This document shows, piece after piece, positions 1 through 33,800 of a stretch of 64,000 nucleotides of DNA. Below the pieces are notes generated by a model, which was not told the origin of the DNA, did not search any database, and saw only the letters and a program-made list of their open reading frames with translations. The DNA is taken from the NCBI GenBank assembly GCA_029721435.1, contig CM056583.1:87621620-87685619 (forward strand). The letters are read 5' to 3'. This DNA is from Gymnothorax reevesii. Its lineage: Eukaryota; Chordata; Actinopteri; Anguilliformes; Muraenidae. Within the stretch, counting starts at the first letter, position 1; each line of letters opens with the position of its first letter. A program made the translations under genes and the position numbers.

Positions 1-550
1 GCATCTCCAGCCTGGTCTTGCAGTGTATAGATCGTTGGATTCTGTGGGCTTTCCTCTTTCATTTGAGGTATTGTTCTATGCATAGCACAGATTCAGGAGA
101 AATTCTCGTGATTCAACGCTGATATGATTTTATCCTATGTTCTGCTGCATGCTTATTTACTTGCTTGGTGCTTGAATTCTGTTCGGTTGAGGTAAAAATG
201 GTCTTCATGAGCTTTTTGCCTAGTTTCTTTGCGAAATGTGGATATGCCGCATGACAATGTTGCGATTTAGAAATATGCTGTATTTATTGTGCATAACAAC
301 CGGACCTGGTACCGGGCCGTAAGGCTTTTAATAGTTTAAAGGTGGACCTGGACAGTGAGAACACATTTCAATTTGATGTATGTAACGTAATTGACTGTGG
401 TACCGACTCCTCCAAATGGAGGGGGTATAATGTGTATGGTTGCCAGTTCATTAGGAGTTTTCCCATCAACAACCTGATTGTATAATATGCTCAGGGGCCA
501 GATCCACCTTATAAATATCCCCATCCTCATTTGACCTATATGACCGCACC
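1..550. other. Unassigned sequence, probably internal to the endogenous retrovirus
   Basis: No coding region, RNA or repeat is recognised here. Because the only LTR seen lies to the right (2284-2820), this stretch is inferred to be retroviral interior, but no gag, protease, RT or integrase motif is visible. Confidence 0.35.
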
Positions 551-1890
551 ATGAAAAAAAACCCAGGAAAATATATAAACTGCTTAATTTGGTTAATGTC
601 CTCCGAAAACCCACCAATGGAGTGCAAAATATGGGAAACAGTACACCCTATGGCCCCAGCGAATGTGACGTCCACAGTGTTTCAAAAAGGGAAACTAAGT
701 AATGTGACCTGTATTAAGAACAACAATACCAGTCCCCAGTCACATAATCTAGGCACACTGACGAGCTGTGAGGAAACCTTGGACCTGACAGGAAATGAAA
801 CTGCAAGCAGCCTCATCGAAGCCAGAGCGGACGTCTGGTGGTACTGCAGAGGTAGGAGACGCTGAATTGGCTCCCTTATAAAAGTAGAGGTAAGTGCGCC
901 CTTGTGGCCCTGAATGTGCCAGTGATGATTGTAACCAATGCAGAAGAACTACTGAATAATATATCCCCAGAACAATTAATACACACTTGAAGGCCACAAA
1001 AGATCATTTGGGTCTTTTGATTGGACAACCAACGACTATGGTATGTGGGTGGATCCTATAGGGCAGGCCAGAAATATACCCGATGAACTTAAGCTTTCAG
1101 ACAAAATAGCGGCAGGGTTTGAAAGCTTCCCTATATTTTGTGCCATTTTTCCTGTAACCGTAAATAAAAGTGTAAATCAAATAAATTTGATACATTATAA
1201 TGTGCAGCAGCTGGGAAATGAAACTAGAGATGCAATGGAAGCGAAACACGAACCACTGTCTCAAACCCCATTAATGACATACCAGAACCAGATAGCATTG
1301 GACATGCTCTTAGCAGAGAAAGGAGGGGTATGTTCAATGTTCAAAAACACATGCTGCACAGACATAGCGAACAAAACAGCCCCTAATGGGAAACTCACTA
1401 AGAGTCTCTCCCCATTTATAATTAGCGGATGTTGTTGAATACCCTGCATACGTACCTTGGTGACTAAAACAATTGAAAAGGCCTTAACTAGAGAGTATCC
1501 GCCCAAATACCAAGCAGCTCAATTAGAGGAGGGCTGTTTAGATCCAGCTGATGACACTGAGGAAGGTATTGTGTGAGAGGAGTACCCAGATGACCCCATA
1601 GGCCTGGAGGCCGGGGGACTTGCCCTAACCTGGCCCGATGAGGCGACTATGTTACTGTACCAACAGGTGACCAGAGATGTGACAGGAAGTGACGAATAGG
1701 TGTGTCCTCCATAACCCTACACGCCCAACTGCCCCATTGGAAATCCCTACTGCAAACACGGACAAGGAGGAGGAGCAGGTTGGGCTTGCTAGAAGTGGGC
1801 AGAGAAGTACCGCCCCGATCTGCCCGACTTGGAAGTCATGTTGGAGGATGACAATTTTAGGGAACAATATTGCAAACAGCTATTTGGAAT
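551..1890 (+). pseudogene. Broken retroviral env (surface and transmembrane subunit remnant)
   Basis: Two open stretches in the same frame (551-865 and 1043-1438) look like a gamma/epsilon-type retroviral envelope. The first has several N-glycosylation sequons and a Trp/Cys-rich patch (VWWYC) of the kind found in surface subunits. The second carries the transmembrane-subunit signature: an immunosuppressive-domain-like helix followed by a C-x6-CC motif at 1331-1357 (GGVCSMFKNTCC). Stops at 863-865 and 1436-1438, plus at least one frameshift between 866 and 1040, disable it. No convincing membrane anchor remains before the second stop, so the anchor appears partly deleted. The same frame then shows tail-like sequence (PCIRTLV near 1442-1462, YPPKY near 1490) and an acidic stretch to about 1888, interrupted by further stops. 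It is an old, non-functional copy, antisense to GALT. Confidence 0.8.
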
Positions 1891-2266
1891 TTGATTTTTA
1901 GATGGTTAGCTTGAAGTTGGTCAATGTTTTCTATGTTTACTTAGGGAGTGTGCAGATTTGCTGATGTGCTAGGACACTCGAGTCTCGATTGATAGCATTA
2001 GGAGGGTGCATAGGTTAGCATGCACTGTTCATTAAATTTAGAAGCCTCGAGACTTGCGATTTGCTGTAGAGTTGGAGGAATGGGCTAAATGCCTGAGTCA
2101 AGCGGGTTAGGGGGGACCCCGGCCAGTAGCCTCATTCTGACAACTATGATTTGCTTTACTGTGCCAGATGCTTTTGCAGACCCTTGATAGAAATGGATTA
2201 AGTAAAATTTGATTTGGGTCTTTTGTCTGCTTGCGGGATTTTAGGGTAATTTCGCCCCCATAAATG

Positions 2267-2283
2267 GGTGCGAAGGAGGGAGA
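2267..2283 (+). other. Polypurine tract before the 3' LTR
   Basis: A purine-rich run (GTGCGAAGGAGGGAGA) directly abuts the TG that opens the LTR at 2284. This is where plus-strand DNA synthesis is primed in retroviruses and LTR retrotransposons, and it fixes the LTR's left border. Confidence 0.65.
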
Positions 2284-2820
2284 TGTGATGTTGTAATGCT
2301 AATTAATATGTTGCTATGTTGTCAAGCACATTAACTCCTTAGCATAGCTGTCACAATCTGCCAAAATGCAAATCACAGAATATGAATTTAATAGAGTATA
2401 AAGGTACACTTGTGCAGCCTCTCCAGCCACACTGCTTCAAGGTCACTAACAGCTGATAACCGCAGCCGGCTCCCAGTTCTCGGAAAACGAGAGACGGAGA
2501 GGGAAACTTACGGGGAAATAGAAACTTAAGTTTGGGATCACGATTGATTGGAGGAGAGAAATCATCCAAGATCCAGACGGCGAAGGAGCAGCGAATCACA
2601 AGACTTTTGACTTAGAGACTATATAAACTGGGAAAACAAGGAAGTCGGGAGAGAGCGCTCTCCAAAGAGAACACACACTCTTTGTTTTGCATGTACCTCA
2701 ATTCTGATCATTATTAAATCATTCTTTTATACATTTGGGACTCTGACTAAATTACTATCAGAAGGTTGAATACGCACCTGAATTTGCCTCATTAGGGGTC
2801 CTCTCTGAGGATCCCTAACA
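2284..2820 (+). repeat. Retroviral 3' LTR (537 bp)
   Basis: The segment begins TGTGATGTTG after a polypurine tract and ends CCCTAACA, giving the canonical TG...CA ends. Inside are a TATAAAGG box (2397-2404), an ATGCAAAT octamer 23 nt upstream of it (2366-2373), and an ATTAAA possible polyadenylation signal (2713-2718). The partner 5' LTR is not in the window, so target-site duplication and age cannot be judged. The borders come from sequence logic, not from alignment of two copies. Confidence 0.7.
2366..2404 (+). promoter_or_regulatory. LTR promoter: octamer plus TATA box
   Basis: A perfect ATGCAAAT octamer (POU/Oct site) lies just upstream of TATAAAGG in the U3 part of the LTR. This arrangement is used by lymphoid and retroviral promoters. 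Activity is inferred only. Confidence 0.45.
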
Positions 2821-3667
2821 GTTATCCAAAGCAAAATGATGTCAACACAACATGTGACTGGCTCTATACGTCAGTCTGTCTTTGGAAATCGATTGCAGGT
2901 TGGCGGCACCGGGTACAGCGCACCAAAGGTGCTCCTTGGCCTTGGCCCAAAGCAGCATGGTTCGATCCGGGTCGACGTTACCCGCGGAGGCAGTTGAGCC
3001 CGGGGCAAGCCCTACTATACTGCATCCTGGGTCTCTACAGGGCTGCTTACAGGCATTTGATAGTGAGCTTGCCTGTCTCTAATCAGCGGAAGACTTTGTC
3101 AGAGCTGTTACAGTCAAAGCCAATCATATGCTTAATGTCTCCAGCACGTATTTTGAGTTGATGTCACAATTAGACACAATTGGAGCAAAGAATTATAAAC
3201 CGAATCAATCAATCTAGTATTTGTGTGTGCTGTCTGCTTCAAAGATGAAGACTTCATTGTCTATAATGTCACAGCCACCACCACGTCCACCACAGAGATT
3301 TTGGCATCATGGCAGGAGAGCGAGAAACAATCCATGCATTTCTTTCATTTTTGGCACATGACTAGATGAGAACCTTAACTAGAAAAAGTTTGATAAACTG
3401 GGTGATTCAAGCCTTTTGCTGGGCCTAAATAATAACGGAAACCTAAATAAGCCTGAAATGCTCAAAATAGTTAATTTCTCATTACAGCTCCTTTTTTTGG
3501 TGATCCCTCCGCACACTTGCAGGAAAATAATACCACAAACGTCGTCTCATCTCAGCTTGTCAATCAGGCTCCTGATTGGAGCCCCTTTGGCTCTGTTGGG
3601 AGAGGAGGAGGGATTGCTGAAGGGCAGGAGTTTGAGCATCAGGAGAGACATCTGCTCTTGCTGAGAG
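2821..3667. other. GALT intron sequence, nothing recognised
   Basis: Contains a moderately CpG-rich block at 2880-3070 with a short open frame on the plus strand that matches nothing I know. The rest is AT-rich intronic sequence. Confidence 0.4.
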
Positions 3668-3675
3668 CTCTAGTG

Positions 3676-3859
3676 CAGGGCTCCTCACATCACGGTCCTC
3701 GAGGGCCGAGAACTGCTGGTTTTCCACCCTCCCTTTACCTGGGAGTCAGGTGAGATGACAATCTGGCCAATCAGCAGCATTATTTGTTCACTTAATTGCC
3801 TGGAAGGAAGGAAAACCAGGACTGTATTTGGATTCGAGGGCCGGATTTGGAGAGCCCCG
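3676..3859. mobile_element. hAT-type miniature transposon with perfect 8-bp target duplication
   Basis: Ends CAGGGCTCCTCA / GAGAGCCCCG form imperfect terminal inverted repeats, and the element is flanked by identical 8-bp copies CTCTAGTG at 3668-3675 and 3860-3867. An 8-bp duplication is the hAT hallmark. Internal matching segments (TCGAGGGCCG near each end, and GGTTTTCC / GGAAAACC) make it partly palindromic. Too short to encode a transposase. Confidence 0.85.
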
Positions 3860-4249
3860 CTCTAGTGAGAACCTGGAACAGTGGTGACTATCAACCTCGC
3901 AGAAGAAAGGAGGTAATAATAAAAAAAAAAGTTCAATGATCGTAAACAGCGATCACCAAAATGTTTGCTGTCTAACAGTAAGTCTAATTGTAAAAAAACT
4001 GATGGTAGAACTCATGTATTTAATTGTGAATGTAAGCGCATTTGCACCCACTCAATGCCACGAGAACTTACAGGATTGGGAGTAAACGGCTGTATGGGAA
4101 GAAAGCCACCTGCTAGTGAGACCAAGGACCCCAATCACACTAATGAAGTTTGACGGCACAGCCATTTTCCAGGATGACAATGCGAAGACTCAACACAAAA
4201 GGTGATCCAACTATCAGAGTGTGGGATTGTTTTGCCCAGGCTGCATATG

Positions 4250-4900
4250 TTTAAAGGATCAATGTGTAAGATTTAGAGCCATCCAGTGGTCAGATTATAG
4301 ATTGCAACCAACTGACCATTCCTTTTCTCAGAAGACCTACGGTGGCCAGCTAAACTACCGAAAACCTGAAAGGTGCTCTCTTGTGTCTGTGCTTTATTAG
4401 TCCTCTACCGGAAACGTAGGGGACTATAGGATTGCAGTCTGTCTGTCCGTCCGTCCGTCCGTCCGCATTCGTGTCCGCTCCATAACTTCAATACCGTATG
4501 ACCTAGGAACATCAAACTTAGTGTGTGGATGCATCTTGGGGAGAGGGTGTATCATGTACCCTATTCAGGTCACTTTGACCTACTTTTTAGGAAATATAAT
4601 ATGCATGCACCAGAAGGGGACTAGTATTGCGCAGCAATACGACATTGGCCGATAGGCGGTGCCCTTGTTCATTTACTTTTTTCCCGTTCTGGGCAACTGT
4701 AGAAAAAATGGCGGCACAACATGGCGTTCTCCATGGAGATGGACCCGCTCCTGTGTAGGTTTAAAGGGCTTATTCTAAGCAAAATGAAACTCAAAGATTA
4801 TCGTTTTCTTAGGATTATACACTACTAAAAAAGTAGTTATGAATGTCATATTCCATTTCTGCCAAAATATCAATCTAAATTCTACACACTGCTCCTTTAA
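4250..4900. mobile_element. Teleost terminal-inverted-repeat element, split by a nested insertion
   Basis: The ends TTAAAGGATCAATGTGTAAG (4251) and CACTGCTCCTTTAA (4887-4900) are inverted repeats, with AGATTTAG and CTAAATTCT inside them. I recognise this as a non-autonomous repeat family common in teleosts. The middle is interrupted at about 4394-4690 by an unrelated repeat, so this copy is the older of the two. Confidence 0.7.
4394..4690. mobile_element. Nested repeat with an embedded GTCC microsatellite
   Basis: Begins TCCTCTACCGGAAACGTAGG, carries (GTCC)n at about 4440-4465, and ends near GGCGGTGCCCTTGTTC. It resembles in layout the (GTCC)-bearing elements at 15801 and 24918 (an inverted-repeat end followed by GTCC repeats). 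It interrupts the 4250-4900 element. Confidence 0.55.
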
Positions 4901-5059
4901 GGGGTTGGAAAATACAGGCACATCATCGCTTGAAACAAGAGTGAAATACTCAGATCCCCCATCACAAGATGGCTGATATTCCAAAACAAAATTCAGGAAA
5001 CAGAGGAGAGCATTTTCCAAAAATGGAGAACAGACAGAAATATGATGAGGCACATCTAC

Positions 5060-5300
5060 GTAATAAGATGAATCTATGTATTGAATTTTGTTAAAAATAC
5101 TGAACAGTTTTGGTGTTCTGGTCTGAAAACAAAAAGCTACAGAGGTACAGACAGGAGGACCGATGAAACTATGAAAAGGCTCATCTACACAACAAGTTGT
5201 AGCTACATATTACATTTTGCAGAAATGTGTGGAACGATTTGCGAGCTCTGGCTCAGAAAAGAAGAGTGACAGACAGACGGACAGGCGGAAGTGCGACACT
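5060..5300 (+). repeat. Dispersed repeat with a GACAGACAGACGGACA tract
   Basis: Two adjacent, related units (about 5085-5160 and 5180-5290), each ending in a GACAGACRGAC tract. A further related copy is at 11950-12085 (AAGTTTTGTTAAGAAATATTGAACG followed by GACAGACAAACGAACAG). No coding capacity. Confidence 0.5.
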
Positions 5301-5859
5301 CATTCCTTCAACCCGGTTCAGCTTTGAGGCGGGCGAAAATAAATGTGTTGATGGATTCCAACAGACTACACTATTTCCTTCGAGCGATTTGAAGAAAATG
5401 TACAGAATATTAAGAAAGAACATATAAATGAGTGCACTCATGCAAAAGTGGAGCCCATTGATGTAACAGGTTTCAATGGCCACAAAGTAAGGGCACCGAC
5501 TTAAAGATCACCAACTGAAATGTGGAAATACCTCTGTATGCTAAATCTTCCTCACTCTTTGATTTCAGTGCATTAGCACAGAGCAGCGCACTGAATCATG
5601 ATGTTTGAATGATGAATCTATCCTGCCTCATCAGAATTCAGCAGGGTTCATCTCTGAGGCGTCACTGACTTCTCTGAAGTTAGAGATGTGAGGCAGATGA
5701 AGAGATGGCGTTCTGCTCATATTGGGTGTCATTTACTGTCTCCCTATTCAGAATAAATATTCATATGCAGTGTTATACAAGGTTTTGACATTAAATAAGA
5801 AAATTAGTGCTGGCAAATTTACAGAGTGCATCTTTACCCACGCCCGACGAGGTTTAGCA

Positions 5860-5861
5860 CC

Positions 5862-5892
<31 letters not shown>

Positions 5893-5922
5893 TGCGTGCG
5901 TGTCTGTCTGTCTGTCTGTCTT
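5860..5922 (+). repeat. Compound microsatellite (TG/CGTG)n(TCTG)n
   Basis: A TG/CGTG tract runs directly into TCTG repeats. The open frames through it on both strands are low-complexity artefacts. Confidence 0.9.
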
Positions 5923-5944
5923 CGCGACAGCTCGGCCACCACTG

Positions 5945-6210
5945 AAGCTAGGGCGGCATGGCTCAGGAGGTAGAGCGGGCGGCCCAGGAATCAAAAGGTT
6001 CCCGGTTCGATATTCGGCTCCTCCAGAGAACGTGTTGAAGTGTCCTTGAGCAAGACACTGAACCCCGCACTGCTCCAGATGAACAGGGTGGCGCCTTACA
6101 TGGAAGCCTCCTACATCAGGGTGAATGTGAGGCAAACAATTGTAAAGCGCTTTGGGGTCATATCATGTGACTAGAAAGCGCTATATAAATGCAGTCCATT
6201 TACCATTTAC
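5945..6210 (+). mobile_element. tRNA-derived SINE
   Basis: A tRNA-like head has an A-box-like GTAGAGCGGG region and a B-box-like GGTTCGATATTC. It is followed by a body with the teleost SINE phrases CTTGAGCAAGACACTGAACC and GTAAAGCGCTTTGG, and a tail AAGCGCTATATAAATGCAGT. The head is too diverged to be a tRNA gene. Confidence 0.8.
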
Positions 6211-6670
6211 CTGTCCAAATTTGCATTTTGAGGTCGAAAGGTCAAAGGTCAAGAGGCGTGGGTTAGCATCTCTATAGAGTGCGCATAATGTAGTTTCATT
6301 TCATTTTGTGACCAATTTGGTCAATCCACAGTACATTTTAAAATTAAAATCGTGCTAGCCCAAGTAGGATGGTCATTTATGGTGAAACTATGGAAACCGA
6401 AGCGCTGTCAAGCAGTCAATCATGACTCCGTTACAATACAAGTCTGTTTGTAACACGGTGGTAGCATGCTTAAATTAGTCTTGCAAGGGACTGTGTCATC
6501 TACTATACAGAAATATTGAAAAATTATCCTTAAACATCCATAATCCCATCCATCCAGCCTTTTTGTACCCATGATTCACTCTGGCACTGGCTGTCCACAT
6601 GTGCATCTCTTCCTTCACAGTTCACATATTAATTCCCAAGAAATTAATCCCTAACAAATCCTCTCAGTCA

Positions 6671-29611
<22,941 letters not shown>

Positions 29612-29929
29612 TTATTTCTCGGAATACATTGAGTCTTAAGTCTGGAAAAGTGAATACATGGATTGGTAATTTTTCATGACAATAAAAGACTGGGGGCAAT
29701 AAAGACGAAAACATGCGTCATAACTCCAATGCCATTTGCAAAGTTTCACCACATTATTCATTGCCCATTCACTGTATGGCTTAATAAAGTCTGATCTCTT
29801 CATGTAAACTATCCTTCTCCCCTTTCCTCTTTTTCTTGTTAAAAAGCCATGCGATTGACACGTTTAAATGACTACATTAAAGCAATTAAAAGGCATTTCT
29901 AGCTAGTACCAAATGTTGAAGAAGCGCTA

Positions 29930-30752
29930 TGCATGTTTATCTCCCGTGAATTTGCAACTTCGTCCCAAGACTTCCACCTGATCTAACTTCGCTAACAAGT
30001 TACAAGACAACGACCTGACTAGTGTAGTGGACGGTTCTGCGCAACGCTGAAGCAAAATCATGCTTCCTTTCTGAAAATGTCCCCCGACACGACTCAACTG
30101 CATTGCTGACGGACTGGGAAAAAAGTTTTCCAATCGAGATCCATGTACTTAAATTGAATCTGAGCAAATTCGAAATGTAAGGCTACGCACTGCCAGACTA
30201 AGTAGCAGCTGAGCAAGGACAGGAGCAGCATGCTAGACACGCTGTTTTCCACCTTCTCATCCACTGAACACTCAGAATCGGTGACAGGGTCCGAACAAAC
30301 CTCCTGGATCAAAAATACTTTGGTCCCGACAATCCGATGCAGCAGCCATCAACGCTTTAGACAGCTCCCTCCCTACTGTGCACAGCACGCAGAGATTGGC
30401 CAAGTTTCCAATAAAACCTGATCAGACCCTCCGCAGACTTCCTGTAATCTGCAGCCTCGCTGTCGCACAAACCCTCGCACTGCGCAGTGCCTGTAGCCTC
30501 GGTAATATTTCCCCTGCCGCTGCGCAGGCGTCGCACAGAGCCCTGCCTCCAGCCGAAATAACATCTCGAGGGTCCTGTACCACACTGACCGTGGGTCGTC
30601 CCCGATACACTCAGCTGTCGGATACGTTCAATTAAATACGCTACTGCTTAACCGAGGCCTGGAGGATTAGCCGAGTATCCCGTTCGTGTCTAAAAGTGCT
30701 CATTTTACCTCATGAGGAACTTTCATGTTTGGATGCATGACATTTTGCAATA
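29930..30752. promoter_or_regulatory. GALT/SIGMAR1 head-to-head intergenic region
   Basis: CpG and GC content rise at 30370-30640, between the divergent GALT exon 2 and the SIGMAR1 start codon. By position it should contain the first GALT exon and both promoters. No TATA box was seen upstream of SIGMAR1. I could not decide the GALT first exon. Confidence 0.5.
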
Positions 30753-30897
30753 ATGTCTTTTACGAAGACAGTCCTGAAACTCGTGGTTGCTGCTGGGGTC
30801 ATTGGGTTAGCAGTGCTGTACTTGCAGTACTGGATGTCTAATAAGCAGTATGTTTTTACCAAGGAAGGCGTCGCCAAGATCGCGAAACAATATGCAG
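30753..30897 (+). CDS. SIGMAR1: SIGMAR1 exon 1
   Basis: 145 bp, 48 codons plus one base: [10 protein letters not shown] onward to IAKQYA. Ends at CAG before a GCAAGT donor. Confidence 0.93.
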
Positions 30898-33800
30898 GCA
30901 AGTAGTCAACTGAATTGTTTCTACGGTGACGTTTAATCCGGGAAACCTGTTCATTATACAGCTAGTCGAGCAGATATTTGCAACAATGTGAATTGCCGGC
31001 GTGTGGAGGTAGTCAGGCGAGATGTGGTTAAACCGCCTTAATAGTGGCAGCCAGGCGCATGTTAGCCTGTTTGCCAGTATTCTGGTTCAGCAACTTTATT
31101 GCAGTTCCATGATGACGCTCGTTAATATTCCAATATAGTTGACAAACTTGTTTCATTTCATTTGAACTTGCTTTCACTTTGGGGGGGAAGTCCGATCGCT
31201 CCCGGCGGATCGCGTTCCTTGTCGCTACATATTGTCATTTTGTACTGTATTCCGCACTGGTGGATCAGACTTCATGGAAAAAAATGCGTAAATAAAAGTA
31301 ATGCTTCAGTAGTTCACCTGATGTTTTCAGCCTTAATATCCTGAAACTGCCGGAAGGTTTTCATTCTAATCAGTCAGATTCACACCTGATCCTACTCAGC
31401 AAGGCCTTGAGAAAAACTCAAGTGGCTGATAAATAGAATTGGGCGACTGCAATGGCAGGAACGAAAGCCTGCGCCATTCCCGGCCGTTTACTGAGGTTTA
31501 CTTTGAGAAGTCAGAATACCATATCATTCAAATCACATCACCGCTTGCATTTTAATGGCCAAGTAAATAAACCAAGACTCCGCCCATCCTCCCCCTATGT
31601 CAAGCATTGATTTTACATGATGTTGGCAGGATGAATGAGACCAAAAGTGAAATGAATGAGAAATTCATTTGAACATGCCCTCAGTCTTAAGCAACACTAC
31701 ATCAACCAGATCAACATGACGATTTTATGTAATAATTGATCCTAGGATCAAAATGATGCAAACAACACCGATGCACTTAAAGTATTGACAGAACATACTT
31801 TGTTTAAATTGAGTTAAATTCATGTTTTACTTGTTAAGTTAGGGAAAAATCAAGCTGAAAAAAATTATGTTAACCATGTTTTTAGAAACATTGACACTGA
31901 GTCGGGACAGATTGACCTGGAACAAAACAGGAGAGTTAAGACCTTTCCAGATGATGGGTAATTGGAAGACCATTGAGAAAACATTCCTTTTGTAACAGTT
32001 CTGTGTTGCATTTTCACTCGATCAAGGTCAGGATCATGACCACGCGTTTGCCAAAGTGGTCGTGGAGTTGCGGAAGGTTTATCCTGGTCACATCCTGCCT
32101 GATGAGGACCTCCAGTGGGTGTTCGTTAATGCTGGAGGGTGGATGGGCTCCATGTGCCTGCTGCACGCTTCTCTAACGGAGTACGTCCTGCTCTTTGGCA
32201 CGGCGGTGGACACTGGCGGCCACTCTGGTATGATCCCTCTGAATATGAACTTTTAAAATGATTTAAAACTTGTTGGGAAAACAAAGAACAAACTAAAAAG
32301 TGTGGAATTTTAAGTGATATAAACTTCATTATAAGATAGTGACAAAATAAGTGAAGGCTTAATATTTCATATGTATTTAGACTGGGTGCTGCCTCTTTTA
32401 TTTATTTCTTTTATTTTTTTTCCACACTGTAAAACGTCTTTGACAGTCGCTCTGTGAAAAGCCCTATACAAATAAAATTGAATTGAATTTCACCTTAGAC
32501 AAATTGAGGAAGCAAATATGAATACATTGTTTCATTCTATTTCTGGTGCATGGGATAAAAAGTATGATGCTAATATTTGTAATGGATAGTGAGATGGACT
32601 GCGCTCATAACGGCTTGTCTTTTTACTTTATTCCTCATGACGCTTATTTGGGGAGAATTCCTTATTGTAGTTTTACGTTAATATTTTGGATTTTCATCCA
32701 ATAATTCTTCTTTTCTAGGTCGATATTGGGCTGAAATATCTGACACTGTCATCTCTGGGACGTTTCGGCAGTGGAAAGAGGGCACTACGAAAAGTGAAAT
32801 ATTTTATCCTGGTGAGACTATCTGCCGTGTCGTGTGATGACTTGCTGAGGCATTTGTGTTGCAGTTGACTCCATGGGTGCATCGTAGTTCTCTTATTTGA
32901 TATTTCCTTGCTTCTCGCTTCTCACTTTAACCGGAAGTTGTTTTAGATCTCCCATCTTGTTGGCTGTCTCAGTGCTCTTATTTTTGCTGCGAGGTATAAG
33001 GAGCCATGAACGAGGTTACACGAGCAGCCTTCCGCGTAGACTTTCAACTGAAAGCAATGGTATCAGTCGATGTTCACGGTTTTGGCTGGAGGGGATTTCA
33101 CCTCTGTCAAGTGTAATGCACTTTGTTGGAATCAAGCGAGTGAGTATTAAAGCATTGCATACGTTTATTCTGAATGACAGTTTATCGCACTACACTTCCA
33201 TGACCAGAATAAATAATAAAACAATATTTTTAGCTGTGTAATTACATTAATTGATAAGATCAATATTGAAAAAAGCTTTCTTACAAAGTACGGCAAGATG
33301 GCTTGTCTAGCTGTGGACATACAAAGAGCTTTTCTGTGGTACTAAAACATTCCTTTGTTACAGATTTATAGTGCACTCAAATAGGCCAAGAAAGTTTTGT
33401 GTCAACTAATGATTTTCACAATAAAGATATGTCAGAAATAGGTTAATGTCTGTCGTATTCTATAACATTTTATCATCCTTACATGCAATGTGTTGAACGT
33501 GCTATGTAATTGGAAGAGGTTGCTGGGGTAAATATCACCTCGGGAAATGCTCAGAATTCAAATTGAATATTCTATTTAGAATCATGGGAAACATTAGTTG
33601 GCAAACATTTGTTTTGGGATAACTGTAAATGAACAACTAGCTAGCTGGCTATAGTATGTCCATATCTGTATGAAAGAGTATGACAGTGAGATGATGCATG
33701 ATTATTAGTTATTGTGCAACCGAATAACTAGATCGTGTCAGTAACGGCTAGCTAACACAAATTCAAGAGTACTTTGGCTTATCCCTCTGTCCTGCATAGC

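Noticed and set aside
2882..3082. CpG-rich 66-codon frame
   Set aside because: No splice sites, no family resemblance, and inside a GALT intron; kept only as unassigned sequence.
5945..6030. Candidate tRNA gene
   Set aside because: B box is degenerate and the sequence continues into a teleost SINE body.
5748..6135. Frames rich in Thr-His-Ala-Arg or Cys-Val-Arg-Ala
   Set aside because: Translation of a CGTG/TCTG microsatellite.
30422..30710. Several minus-strand ATG or near-ATG frames as GALT exon 1
   Set aside because: Those with donor-like ends stop in phase 0 or 2, whereas exon 2 requires phase 1. None resembles the GALT N-terminus.
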